In this document: piece after piece, positions 26,151-33,815 of the stretch
Layout of the letters: each line of letters begins with the position of its first letter
Numbering within the stretch: the stretch's first letter is position 1
Source of the DNA: Leptolyngbya sp. KIOST-1
Lineage (GTDB): Bacteria; Cyanobacteriota; Cyanobacteriia; Phormidesmidales; Phormidesmidaceae
DNA: 64,000 nt
Assembly (NCBI RefSeq): GCF_000763385.1
Contig: NZ_JQFA01000002.1
Span: forward strand, 2,480,001-2,544,000
Direction: 5' to 3'
Made by a program: the position numbers and the translations under genes
The notes under the pieces: model-generated
Told to the model about the DNA's origin: nothing
The model's input: the letters and a program-made list of their open reading frames with translations, nothing else
Database searches by the model: none

Positions 26151-27155
26151 TCAGACCGATGGTTCATCGGCAGGGGTGGCTGGAGCACCTACCGGGCGAG
26201 ACACTTCAATGCCGTTTTGTTCCAGCACGACCACCGGATCACTGCCCCGGACCTCAATTCGCTTCACCAGCACCTGACCATTGGCTACGCGCTGACCAGC
26301 TCTGACGTATTGGCTGCCAGCGGAGGTTTCTACCACCGCAAAGTTTTGGTTGCCGATGGTCATCACCCCAGTCACCAGAACGGCTTCAGCCAGGGTAGGC
26401 TGCGGCAAGGGGGGTAGGGGTGCCAGGGCACCCGGCTGTGCTGCGCCCGGAGTCCCAGGGGCCGCACCAGCGCCAGGGGCCGCGCCAGCACCAGGGGCCG
26501 CACCAGCACCAGGAGCCGCGCCAGCACCAGGGGCAGGAGTACCAGGGGCGGTAGCCACAGGTGTTCCTGGACCGCCGGCAGTACCTGGGGTCGCCGCACC
26601 GGGGGCAGGAGCCCCGGGTGGAGTGGGCGGAGCTACAACCTGGGGCGGCGGTGGAATGGGCACGGCTGCAAAGGGGTCTGGACGGCTGCGGTTGATTTGC
26701 TGGAGCCGCTCATTGGGGTCGGTCGATTGAATCAGGTCAGCTCTGGCAATGGGCGCAAGCTGAGGCGCGACGGGCACCAGAGGTTCGGCAAATTGCTCGT
26801 CAGTGGCCACCTGATCGTCTGGCACCGGCACCGGATCAATGACCACGCCCTCGGCGGGCATTCCGTCGTCGGGAGCCGTACCAAACTGGCCCGATCGCTG
26901 GGCGATAAAGGCTCCTAGCAAAGGGGTCGAGAGCAACATCACCCCCAGTCCGCCCAGGCTCATGATGAGGCCATTGCGCGCCCACTTACGTCCCCAGAAT
27001 TTGATGCAGTAGACCAGCAGCACAAAGGGAACTAGCAGTGAGAGTAAACCCCAAACTGGGCTGACTCGAAACGCGTCCACCAAGCCTATAATGCCGCCAA
27101 TGGTAGACAGCAAGAAACCCAGCACAAATAAAATTAAAAACGCGATCGCCCCCAT
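26151..27155 (-). CDS. Membrane-anchored protein with Pro/Ala/Gly repeat linker and PilP/GspC-like C-terminus
   Basis: A 334-residue protein. Three hydrophobic segments occupy the first ~105 residues (FLILFVLGFLLSTIGGIIGL; LLSLLVPFVLLVYCIKF; LIMSLGGLGVMLLSTPLL). A long low-complexity linker rich in Pro, Ala and Gly includes a six-residue unit repeated four times. The C-terminal ~70 residues (LVTGVMTIGNQNFAVVET to EVRGSDPVVVLEQNG) resemble the small beta domain of PilP/GspC pilus or secretion proteins, where such domains contact a secretin; this match is weak. GGAGG sits seven bases before the ATG at 27155, which is why I prefer it to the TTG at 27161. Function unknown. Confidence 0.7.
   Translation of the reverse strand: MGAIAFLILFVLGFLLSTIGGIIGLVDAFRVSPVWGLLSLLVPFVLLVYCIKFWGRKWARNGLIMSLGGLGVMLLSTPLLGAFIAQRSGQFGTAPDDGMPAEGVVIDPVPVPDDQVATDEQFAEPLVPVAPQLAPIARADLIQSTDPNERLQQINRSRPDPFAAVPIPPPPQVVAPPTPPGAPAPGAATPGTAGGPGTPVATAPGTPAPGAGAAPGAGAAPGAGAAPGAGAAPGTPGAAQPGALAPLPPLPQPTLAEAVLVTGVMTIGNQNFAVVETSAGSQYVRAGQRVANGQVLVKRIEVRGSDPVVVLEQNGIEVSRPVGAPATPADEPSV
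26461..26532. repeat. 18-bp tandem repeat, four copies, in coding sequence
   Basis: The unit GCCGCRCCAGCRCCAGGR occurs four times head to tail (26461, 26479, 26497, 26515) with only single-base changes. It encodes an Ala-Pro-Gly hexapeptide on the minus strand in the linker of the 26151-27155 protein. Being a multiple of three, copy-number change would not break the frame. Confidence 0.9.
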
Positions 27156-27243
27156 AGCCAAGCCTCCTCGCTTCGTGAGCCGATGTTCCTCAACGATAGC
27201 TCAATTCTGCCAATGCGGCTCAATTCTGCCGATGTAGCGTTGT

Positions 27244-28023
27244 TTAAGCCCTTTCATCCTCTCCAGAAGCCATCAGCGTTTGGAGGTGGCTGAGCCCCTG
27301 CTTCACGCGGCGCGATACGGTAACCGCGCTGATACCCATCCGTTCGGCGGTTTCTTTTTGGGTGAGGTCGTAGAGAAAGACAAACTCCAGGACTTCGCGA
27401 GTGCGCTGTTCGAGCTGGTGCAACGCCTGCTGCAGCCGGATTTGGTCTTCCTGGGCCAGTTGAAAGCTCTTATATTTCAGATCGGGTAGCAGATCGCCCA
27501 GGCAGGCCGACTCCTCGTCCTGCACCGGAGCATCGAGACTGAGGAGCGATCGGTTGCGGTTGGCCAGCTTGACCTCCTGCCACTCGGCCAACCCAATGTC
27601 GAGGGCGGCGGCTATTTCTGCATCGTTAGGAGTCCGGCCCAGGTCAGCCTGCAGCTGACGAATGACGCGAGTCGACTGACTCTGCAACGCCTGCCACCGT
27701 CGCGGGATGCGCATGGAGGTACTCTTGTCGCGAAGGTAGTGCTGAATTTCGCCTCGAATGTAGGGAATAGCGAAGGAGCTAAACGCATAGCCCTTGCCCA
27801 TATCAAACCGCTCAATGGCCCGAATCAGCCCCAGACTGCCCACCTGCATTAGGTCGTCAAAGGTTTCGGTGGACTGCTGTAGCCAGCGATAGGCTTCACG
27901 GCGCACCAGACCAATGTTGAGCTGTACCAGCTGATTCCGAAGGGAGAGGTCAGGGTTGCTTTGATACTGCCGCAGCAGTTCCAGGGTGTTGCCTTTAGCT
28001 TGAAACCGAGAAGTAGCGACCAT
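27244..28023 (-). CDS. sigF: RNA polymerase sigma factor, group 3 (SigF-like)
   Basis: A 259-residue alternative sigma factor with region 2 (LVRREAYRW to FDDLMQVGSLGLIRAIERFD, then FSSFAIPYIRGEIQHYLRDK), region 3 (IPRRWQALQSQSTRVIRQLQ) and region 4 with helix-turn-helix LTQKETAERMGISAVTVSRR. The pattern corresponds to cyanobacterial SigF, a group 3 factor linked to pili, motility and cell-surface functions. The longer frame starts at 28044, but the ATG at 28023 (MVATSRFQAKGN) gives a typical SigF beginning. It is followed, same strand, after 88 bases by the membrane protein with the PilP/GspC-like tail, which fits a surface theme but is only suggestive. Confidence 0.88.
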   Translation of the reverse strand: MVATSRFQAKGNTLELLRQYQSNPDLSLRNQLVQLNIGLVRREAYRWLQQSTETFDDLMQVGSLGLIRAIERFDMGKGYAFSSFAIPYIRGEIQHYLRDKSTSMRIPRRWQALQSQSTRVIRQLQADLGRTPNDAEIAAALDIGLAEWQEVKLANRNRSLLSLDAPVQDEESACLGDLLPDLKYKSFQLAQEDQIRLQQALHQLEQRTREVLEFVFLYDLTQKETAERMGISAVTVSRRVKQGLSHLQTLMASGEDERA

Positions 28024-28822
28024 GGCGATTTCAGGAAACGTCAAATCCAGCTGGACAATTGAGCACGTGCATCCCCGCTGACCAAACTCGGCACAGAGTA
28101 AACTCTTGCCAAATCGGGAGGCTGGTGGCGGCCTGTGGCGACAAGGGCTCGCCGGTTAGAATCGGTGATTTTAGATTCTGTGGATGGCCACTGGCAATAC
28201 GGGATTGATGGGCACGGGTGTCAGACGACACAGGGCGGGAACACAGTTGTCAGAGGAATCGTGTGCTTGTGATATCAGTCTATAGGGTGAGGATAAAAAG
28301 CCACACTAGCGGAACTACGGATCATCCTGGACTCGCCTAATCAGTATAGAGTCTGCTGCTTGTATTCTCAAAAGCGTTGCCACCATTGGCGACAATCCGG
28401 TGTGCAATGGCATTTTAAGGCTTCTGTAGCAGCTTGCTCGATTGCCCCTAACCCTTATCCCGTCGAGCATTCAGCCCTATTTATGAAAGATCCACAACTC
28501 TGTGAATTTTTAGTTAAAAGATCCAGTTCTCTGCGGTTGCGCCTGAAACAGTTTAAATTTCTATCCGACGACACAGCCAAATGATTGGCTGTGGTTCGCC
28601 CCGTTCTCCGTAGATTCCTCAGAATAGATACAAGAATGTTACAAAAGCATGAGGATTTGTAGGGCGTCTTATCCATCCGGCTGTCTAGAAGTGTTTGCAG
28701 CTGATGGTCTCAGGTCATCCTCATCTTCCCATGCGCTGATCGTGCCATGATCTGGCGGGTGGGCAGGCGATCGCTCCCTTGGCCCTATCGTAGTCGTCCA
28801 TCGTGCTTGGCTAACATTACGT
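28024..28822. other. ~800-bp gene-poor spacer between sigF and msrP
   Basis: This stretch is more AT-rich than its surroundings and I cannot support a gene. A frame at 28360-28584 on the plus strand ends in the short peptide MKDPQLCEFLVKRSSSL, without recognisable similarity. A strong hairpin, CACAGCCAA at 28572-28580 with TTGGCTGTG at 28585-28593 (four-base loop), spans its stop but lacks a T tract. The region presumably contains the promoters of sigF and msrP. Confidence 0.5.
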
Positions 28823-29809
28823 ATGGTTTTCTTCAAGGCTCGTCCTGGCTGGCAATCGCCCTACCCTAAGGTTACGCCCGAGGGGGTATTCTGGCGGCGG
28901 CGGCGGTTTATGACCTCATTGATTGGGGCCGGGGTGGGGTTGGCGGCCTCGGCGGGGGGGTGTCGCCGCTCTGGACCGATGGATGCCGACCTGGAGCGCA
29001 GCCTGGGAGTTCCCCTACCAGCGGTGCCTCGTCATCGGGCTTTCGCGGATGCAGGGCGAGAACCGACGCCCCAGCGGTACGCCAGCAGCTACAACAACTA
29101 CTACGAATTTGGCGGCAGCAAAAACATTTGGGCCAGTGCCCAGGCGCTGCCCACCGATCCGTGGAAGCTGGATGTGAGCGGGCTGGTTAAGAACCCAGTC
29201 AGCTTTGACCTGGAGGATTTGACCCGGCAATTTGAGCTGGAAGAGCGCATCTATCGGTTTCGCTGTGTGGAGGCCTGGGCAATGGTGGTGCCCTGGATTG
29301 GCTTTCCCATGCGGGCGCTGATGGCCCTGGTGGAACCGACCGCTGCGGCAAAGTACGTGCGGTTCACCTCCTTCTATGACCCAATGGTCACCCCCGGCCC
29401 TAACTTTGGCTTTGCCCGCAACCTGCCCTGGCCCTACACCGAGGGGCTAACAGTGGCAGAAATGGCCAACGAACTGGCCTTCTTTGCGGTGGGGGTCTAT
29501 GGTCGCACGCTGCCCAAACAGCACGGTGCCCCGATTCGCATGGTGGTGCCCTGGAAGTATGGCTTTAAGGGGGCTAAGGCCATCGTCAGGATCGAGTTTG
29601 TGGCCGAGCAGCCCGCTACCTACTGGAATACCCTCGCCCCCAATGAGTACGGATTTGAGGCCAATGTAGAACCCGATGTGCCCCACCCCCGCTGGTCGCA
29701 GGCCAAGGAGCGGTTGGTAGGGGAGAGCACGGCCCTGTTTACCTGGGAGGAGCAGCCGACAGTGATTTACAACGGCTACGGGGAGTGGGTGGCGGGGCTG
29801 TATGGGTAG
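28823..29809 (+). CDS. msrP: Protein-methionine-sulfoxide reductase catalytic subunit (YedY-like molybdoenzyme)
   Basis: A 328-residue sulfite-oxidase-fold molybdopterin enzyme exported by the Tat pathway. The twin-arginine signal is WRRRRFMTSLIGAGVG (residues 24-39) and is followed by a short hydrophobic segment. The molybdenum ligand should be Cys148 in YRFRCVEAWAMVVPW. The conserved C-terminal KYGFKGAKAIVRIEFV block is also present. The family repairs oxidised methionines in periplasmic proteins, receiving electrons from the haem membrane protein MsrQ. No msrQ gene is adjacent, unlike in Escherichia coli, so the electron donor is encoded elsewhere or differs. It uses molybdopterin without the GMP added by the mobA product encoded at 45118-45789. 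Confidence 0.92.
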   Translation: MVFFKARPGWQSPYPKVTPEGVFWRRRRFMTSLIGAGVGLAASAGGCRRSGPMDADLERSLGVPLPAVPRHRAFADAGREPTPQRYASSYNNYYEFGGSKNIWASAQALPTDPWKLDVSGLVKNPVSFDLEDLTRQFELEERIYRFRCVEAWAMVVPWIGFPMRALMALVEPTAAAKYVRFTSFYDPMVTPGPNFGFARNLPWPYTEGLTVAEMANELAFFAVGVYGRTLPKQHGAPIRMVVPWKYGFKGAKAIVRIEFVAEQPATYWNTLAPNEYGFEANVEPDVPHPRWSQAKERLVGESTALFTWEEQPTVIYNGYGEWVAGLYG

Positions 29810-29851
29810 GCGGGTGGACGGGTAGGCGGGTAGGCGGGTGGACGGGTAGGT
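29804..29851. repeat. Octamer array, six units, overlapping the msrP stop
   Basis: Six head-to-tail 8-base units alternate GGGTAGGC and GGGTGGAC; the TAG stop of msrP lies in the first unit. Read on the minus strand the consensus is CCGYCYAC, the same octamer pattern as the array at 56020-56075 in the opposite orientation. Confidence 0.85.
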
Positions 29852-29974
29852 GAGCTGATTTACAAGCTAAAGTTGCTTTCAAAAATAGCCGTTCCCATCA
29901 ACTTCGCTCAGGGAGCGGCTGTGACTATTGCTGAGGGTGTCGTGCTGTCGCCACGGACGATTGGTATGGATTTG

Positions 29975-30076
29975 TACCGAATCCTATTCGGCTACCCCCG
30001 ATTGGTCGGGGCGTAGCATGGTACGCCCCGACGGGGTTGCTGGTTGTGAATCGGGGTTTTTGACTCGGATTTGGTA
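29975..30076. repeat. Dispersed palindromic repeat, copy A
   Basis: A ~100-bp block starting TACCGAATCCT, containing the inverted repeat TCGGGGCGTA (30006-30015) / TACGCCCCGA (30022-30031), then CGGGGTTGCTGGTTGTGAATC and ending CGGATTTGG. The same order of segments occurs at 53056-53155. It abuts the cobW stop codon and could serve as its terminator. Confidence 0.75.
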
Positions 30077-31132
30077 TTAGGCAGCGATCGCAGCCCGGAT
30101 CACCGCTTCATTCAGATCTTTGCCGATCACCACCAGGCGGGTTTGGCGCGGTTCGCTGGGCTGCCAGGGGCGATCAAAGAACGAATCAAACCGCTGACCG
30201 ACGCCGTGGACCACCAGCCGCATGGCCTTGCCGGGCACATCGACGAACCCCTTGATGCGGTAGATTTCGTGGCTGGAGGCCAGGTTCTCTAGCCGCTTGA
30301 TCAGGGGTTTGGGGTCAAACCCGCGATCGAGCACGATGGGGATAGCCACAATATCGTCATCGTGGTCGTGGTCATGCTCGTGGTCGTGGTGGGTGGGGCG
30401 GTTGTCAAGGTTGTCTTCGACGGCGGCGTTGAAGCCCAGCAACAGGTCGGGGCTGATGGGAGCACTGCCCTCACCCCCGGCCAAGCCCAGGACTTTGACG
30501 GACTGGGGTACCTGCTGAGTGAGCCAGGTTTCAATGCGGGTGCGATCACCTTCGTTCACCCTGTCCACCTTGGTCAGCAGCACCAGGTCGGCGCAGTTGA
30601 GCTGGTCTTCAAACAATTCTTCGAGGGGCGTTTCGTGATCGAGGCTGTCGTCGGCCTGGCGCTGGGCCTCCAGGGCGGGCAGGTCACCGACCAGATCTCC
30701 GGCCGCCAGGGCCTCACAGTCAACCAGGGTAATTACGCTGTCGACAGTGGCGGCGGTGCGAATCTCAGGCCAGCGAAAGGCCTGCACCAGGGGCTTGGGC
30801 AGAGCGAGGCCCGAGGTTTCGATCACAATGCAGTCGATCTGGTCGCGGCGGGTGATCAACTGCTGCATGGTAGGCAAAAACTCCTCCTGCACGGTGCAGC
30901 AGAGACAGCCGTTGGTGAGTTCGAGAATGTTGGTTTCAGCCGGGGCGGCGACCTCGTCTTCGTCGCACACCTGGCAGCTGTGCAGTAGGTCGCCATCGAT
31001 GCCGACTTCGCCAAACTCGTTGACCAGCACGGCAATGCGCCGCCCCTGGGGATTTTGCAGCAGCTGACGAATCAGGGTGGTTTTGCCTGCCCCGAGAAAG
31101 CCGGTGATGATGGTGACTGGAATTTTGTGCAT
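30077..31132 (-). CDS. cobW: CobW-family GTP-dependent metallochaperone
   Basis: A 351-residue G3E GTPase. The P-loop GFLGAGKTT (residues 11-19), the metal-binding GCLCC (75-79) within ELTNGCLCCTVQEEF, the G-motif TKVD (187-190) and a C-terminal CobW_C domain are present. A His/Asp-rich tract at 248-260 would bind divalent metal. The ELTNGCLCCTVQEEFLPTM context resembles genuine CobW, thought to deliver cobalt for cobalamin synthesis, more than the zinc-linked relatives. No cobalamin gene or zinc-responsive site is next to it, so the metal is not certain. Confidence 0.85.
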   Translation of the reverse strand: MHKIPVTIITGFLGAGKTTLIRQLLQNPQGRRIAVLVNEFGEVGIDGDLLHSCQVCDEDEVAAPAETNILELTNGCLCCTVQEEFLPTMQQLITRRDQIDCIVIETSGLALPKPLVQAFRWPEIRTAATVDSVITLVDCEALAAGDLVGDLPALEAQRQADDSLDHETPLEELFEDQLNCADLVLLTKVDRVNEGDRTRIETWLTQQVPQSVKVLGLAGGEGSAPISPDLLLGFNAAVEDNLDNRPTHHDHEHDHDHDDDIVAIPIVLDRGFDPKPLIKRLENLASSHEIYRIKGFVDVPGKAMRLVVHGVGQRFDSFFDRPWQPSEPRQTRLVVIGKDLNEAVIRAAIAA

Positions 31133-31265
31133 AGCCCACCGAAAAATTGCTGCCTCTCAACCTAGCACGGGGGCGGAGGGCAAGAGCATTAGCCATCATG
31201 CTGCGTAGGGCACCTGGTCATAACAGCGGTCTACAATAATAGACACAATGCGATTTCTCTGGCCC

Positions 31266-31832
31266 ATGGTACAAACTCCTGCCAAAACAATTACCCTGGC
31301 TGAGTTTCTGCAACAGCCAGAGACCAAGCCTGCCCGCGAATATATCGACGGCCACATTATTCAAAAACCCATGCCCCAGGGACGGCACAGCCGCATCCAA
31401 CAAAAGCTGATCAATACTATTAACGCAGTCACTGAGGATAGTCGCGTTGCCCTGGCCCTGCCTGAACTGCGCTGTACGTTTGGCGGCAGATCCATCATTC
31501 CCGATGTATCAGTATTTCGCTGGCAGCGGTTGCCGACAAATGAGGATGGCACCATTGCCAATACCTTTAGCGCCGCCCCTGACTGGACGATCGAGATTTT
31601 GAGCCCTGAGCAGTCGTCAACGCGGGTGGTGAGCAACATTCTGCACTGCCTCAACCACGGCGGGCTAGGGGGCTGGCTGATCGACCCCGACGAGAATTTG
31701 GTGCAGCTCTATCTACCTGACCGTCTACCCGCTTCCCTGGAAGAGGCAGAGAACCAGTTGACGATGCCAGACCTGGCCCCCACTCTGGTGCTAACGGTAG
31801 GGCAGGTTTTTGGCTGGCTACAGGTAGGGTAG
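31266..31832 (+). CDS. Uma2 family endonuclease-like protein (DUF820)
   Basis: A 188-residue protein of the PD-(D/E)XK-fold Uma2 family that is greatly expanded in cyanobacteria. Typical features are the N-terminal TLAEFLQQPETKPAREYIDG, the RHSRIQQKLI helix, the VPD-like RSIIPDVSVFRW motif, and DWTIEILSPEQSSTRVVSNI with the catalytic acidic residues. The frame starts at 31248, but the ATG at 31266 (MVQTPAKTIT) is the usual beginning. No restriction or transposon partner is nearby; the biological role of the family is poorly known. Confidence 0.9.
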   Translation: MVQTPAKTITLAEFLQQPETKPAREYIDGHIIQKPMPQGRHSRIQQKLINTINAVTEDSRVALALPELRCTFGGRSIIPDVSVFRWQRLPTNEDGTIANTFSAAPDWTIEILSPEQSSTRVVSNILHCLNHGGLGGWLIDPDENLVQLYLPDRLPASLEEAENQLTMPDLAPTLVLTVGQVFGWLQVG

Positions 31833-31892
31833 AGGCCGCTGGGGAGCAGCCGAGGGGCGAGGTAGGAAGCGTTTACTCGTTGGTCCAGCGCT

Positions 31893-32327
31893 CTATTGGG
31901 CATCTCCCACTTGTTTCTGCTCAACCTCGCCAAAGATGGCGCTGGGGTGGCAGTAGTATTTAAACTCCAGCAGGTTAAAAAATGGATCCTGCAAAAAGAA
32001 GGTGCGATGCTCCAGCGTGGTGCCGGGAAAGCGGCGCTTTTCGCTCTGGTGGAACAGGAGCTGATTTTCCTGGGCCCGGTGCAGCAGGGCTTCCCAGTCG
32101 GTTTCTGCTAAAAATACCAGGCCAAAGTGGCGAGGGTAGATGCCCTGCTGGGGAGTGATGTCAGCGGTTGTATGGGCCACCAGCTGATGGCCGTGCAGAT
32201 TGAGAATGAGCGAATTGGCGGTTTCTCGCCCGGGTTCACAGCCCAGCCCCTCGATGTAAAAGGTCTTGGCGGTGGAGATGTCGGCCACGGGAAAGGCCAG
32301 GTGAAACAGGACAGCGGCAGAGTTCAT
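31893..32327 (-). CDS. VOC/glyoxalase superfamily protein
   Basis: A 144-residue protein of the vicinal oxygen chelate fold. The paired beta-alpha-beta units are visible: VLFHLAFPVADISTAKTFYIE at the N-terminus, then IYPRHFGLVFLAETDWEALL, and FFLQDPFFNLLEFKYY near the C-terminus, with His and Glu at positions expected for metal ligands. Substrates vary across the family (lyases, dioxygenases, resistance proteins), so none is assigned. It follows the 32332-32943 gene by four bases on the same strand and is likely cotranscribed. Confidence 0.85.
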   Translation of the reverse strand: MNSAAVLFHLAFPVADISTAKTFYIEGLGCEPGRETANSLILNLHGHQLVAHTTADITPQQGIYPRHFGLVFLAETDWEALLHRAQENQLLFHQSEKRRFPGTTLEHRTFFLQDPFFNLLEFKYYCHPSAIFGEVEQKQVGDAQ

Positions 32328-32331
32328 GACT

Positions 32332-32943
32332 TTAGGCCATCACCTTGCGATCGACGGCGTTGAGCAGAGCTTTGAGGGCGGTGTCTTCGGCCTGGCTGAT
32401 CTGCTGGTCGAGCAGGGCAATATGGATGGCCCTGGACAGCACAAAGGCAGCCACCTCGGGCTCTAGCTGCTCAACCAAAAACTCCATGGGCATGGGTGCC
32501 TTGAGGGCACTGTGAATGCCCACCACCATGGCCTCCTCCATACCCATCGCCGTCAGGCGGGGACGCAGGCTGTTCCAATCAGCCAAGGGGTCCTGCCCGC
32601 TGGCGTGGAGAATGGTGGCCAGCAGGCGCTGGACCTTGCTCTGCTGGGCCGGGGACATGGTGGTATAGATCAGGGTGTCGGCTTCGACGGCGGTGCTGGT
32701 GTCCTGGTTGAGGTTGTTGAGAATTTGCTGCCACTCGGACTGGGTGCACTGCTCGGGTTTGCCCACGCAAAGCGACACCTGAATGCGATCGCCCGCCGTG
32801 TGTAGCTGAGTCACCTCCGCATGGATGCCCAGGTAGCCCAACCACTGGGACACCATGCCTACCAGTTTGCCGCTGGCCGACTGGGCCTGGGTGAGCATTT
32901 GCACCTGGGTACGCACCAGGGGGCGAACAAGCTGTACAAGCAT
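32332..32943 (-). CDS. Hypothetical protein, possibly with a TerB-like C-terminus
   Basis: A 203-residue protein that I do not recognise. The N-terminal ~110 residues contain a beta-rich section (HAEVTQLHTAGDRIQVSL). The C-terminal ~70 residues are helical and end with LLDQQISQAEDTALKALLNA, which recalls the TerB pattern of an acidic turn between helices; this is a weak resemblance. No signal peptide or clear membrane segment. It is the upstream partner of the VOC gene, four bases apart. Confidence 0.6.
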   Translation of the reverse strand: MLVQLVRPLVRTQVQMLTQAQSASGKLVGMVSQWLGYLGIHAEVTQLHTAGDRIQVSLCVGKPEQCTQSEWQQILNNLNQDTSTAVEADTLIYTTMSPAQQSKVQRLLATILHASGQDPLADWNSLRPRLTAMGMEEAMVVGIHSALKAPMPMEFLVEQLEPEVAAFVLSRAIHIALLDQQISQAEDTALKALLNAVDRKVMA

Positions 32944-33096
32944 GGGCGCTGCCTCAAAACCGGGTGATCACACATCGCTTTGATCTTACCCAACCCTTTG
33001 AGTAGCCGCAGTAGTGCAGTACGCCATTGCACAGGTAGCGACCTGACCAATGACAGCCGGAACGGCTATCCCTCTTTGAGGCTGACGCCTGGTTGT

Positions 33097-33714
33097 CTAG
33101 CTGACGGGGCCGAGGCGATCGAGGGGCCAGAAGCGATACCGGGCGCGGCCAATGATGTTTTGCTGGGGCAGCCCGCCCCACACGTGGGAGTCGTTGCTGT
33201 CGTTGCGGTTGTCGCCCATGACAAACACCTGCCCGGCTGGTACCTTTACCGGAGCCAGGCTGTAGGCCGGCGGTTCGAGGGTGTAGGGCTCCTGAAGGGG
33301 TTGCCCGTCGACGATCACCTGTCCCTGCACCACTTCGACCGTTTGACCCGGTTCGCCAATGATGCGTTTGATGAAGGCCTGGCGGGTTTCGTAGCCGAGG
33401 CGAGCGAGCTGGGGCGGAGGTGCAAACACCACAATGTCGCCCCGGTGGGGGGGCTGCCAGCGATAGCTGATTTTGTCGACCAGCAGGCGATCGCCGATAT
33501 GCAGCGTCGGGTCCATGGAGTTGGAGGGGATGTAGCGCGGTTCTGCAATCAGCACCCGCACCGTCAGGGCGATCGCCAGAGCGATCGCCAGCACCCGCAG
33601 ATTGCCCCACTGCCCCTGCCACAGCGATTTCCAGCCCCCCTCAGCGGCTTTTGCCGGAACGGCGCGATCGGCTTTGGCAGGGGTTGACGCTTGGTCAGGC
33701 AGCTTGGGATCCAT
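33097..33714 (-). CDS. lepB: Signal peptidase I
   Basis: A 205-residue type I leader peptidase that cleaves signal peptides of exported proteins at the outer face of the plasma or thylakoid membrane. One N-terminal membrane anchor (VLAIALAIALTVRVLI) is followed by box B with Ser66 in IPSNSMDPTL, the box D lysine (Lys116) in FIKRIIGEPG and box E MGDNRNDSNDSHVWG. The start ATG at 33714 (MDPKLPDQAS) is preferred to the frame start at 33771. It is transcribed in the same direction as, and about 100 bases downstream of, the large TamB gene, an arrangement consistent with envelope biogenesis. Confidence 0.94.
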   Translation of the reverse strand: MDPKLPDQASTPAKADRAVPAKAAEGGWKSLWQGQWGNLRVLAIALAIALTVRVLIAEPRYIPSNSMDPTLHIGDRLLVDKISYRWQPPHRGDIVVFAPPPQLARLGYETRQAFIKRIIGEPGQTVEVVQGQVIVDGQPLQEPYTLEPPAYSLAPVKVPAGQVFVMGDNRNDSNDSHVWGGLPQQNIIGRARYRFWPLDRLGPVS

Positions 33715-33815
33715 GGGTATGCAAAACAACGAGGGTCGGGCAAATTGCCCCGCTTTAAACCTTACAGGCAATGGTGGAGAAAGGTATTTTCATTAGCGGC
33801 CAGTCGATCACAGCC

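Noticed and set aside
26461-26532. Possible CRISPR or satellite array
   Set aside because: The units are contiguous without spacers and lie in frame inside a coding region.
28360-28584. 74-codon frame in the sigF-msrP spacer
   Set aside because: No domain, poor coding character and no convincing ribosome-binding site; kept only as a note in the spacer entry.
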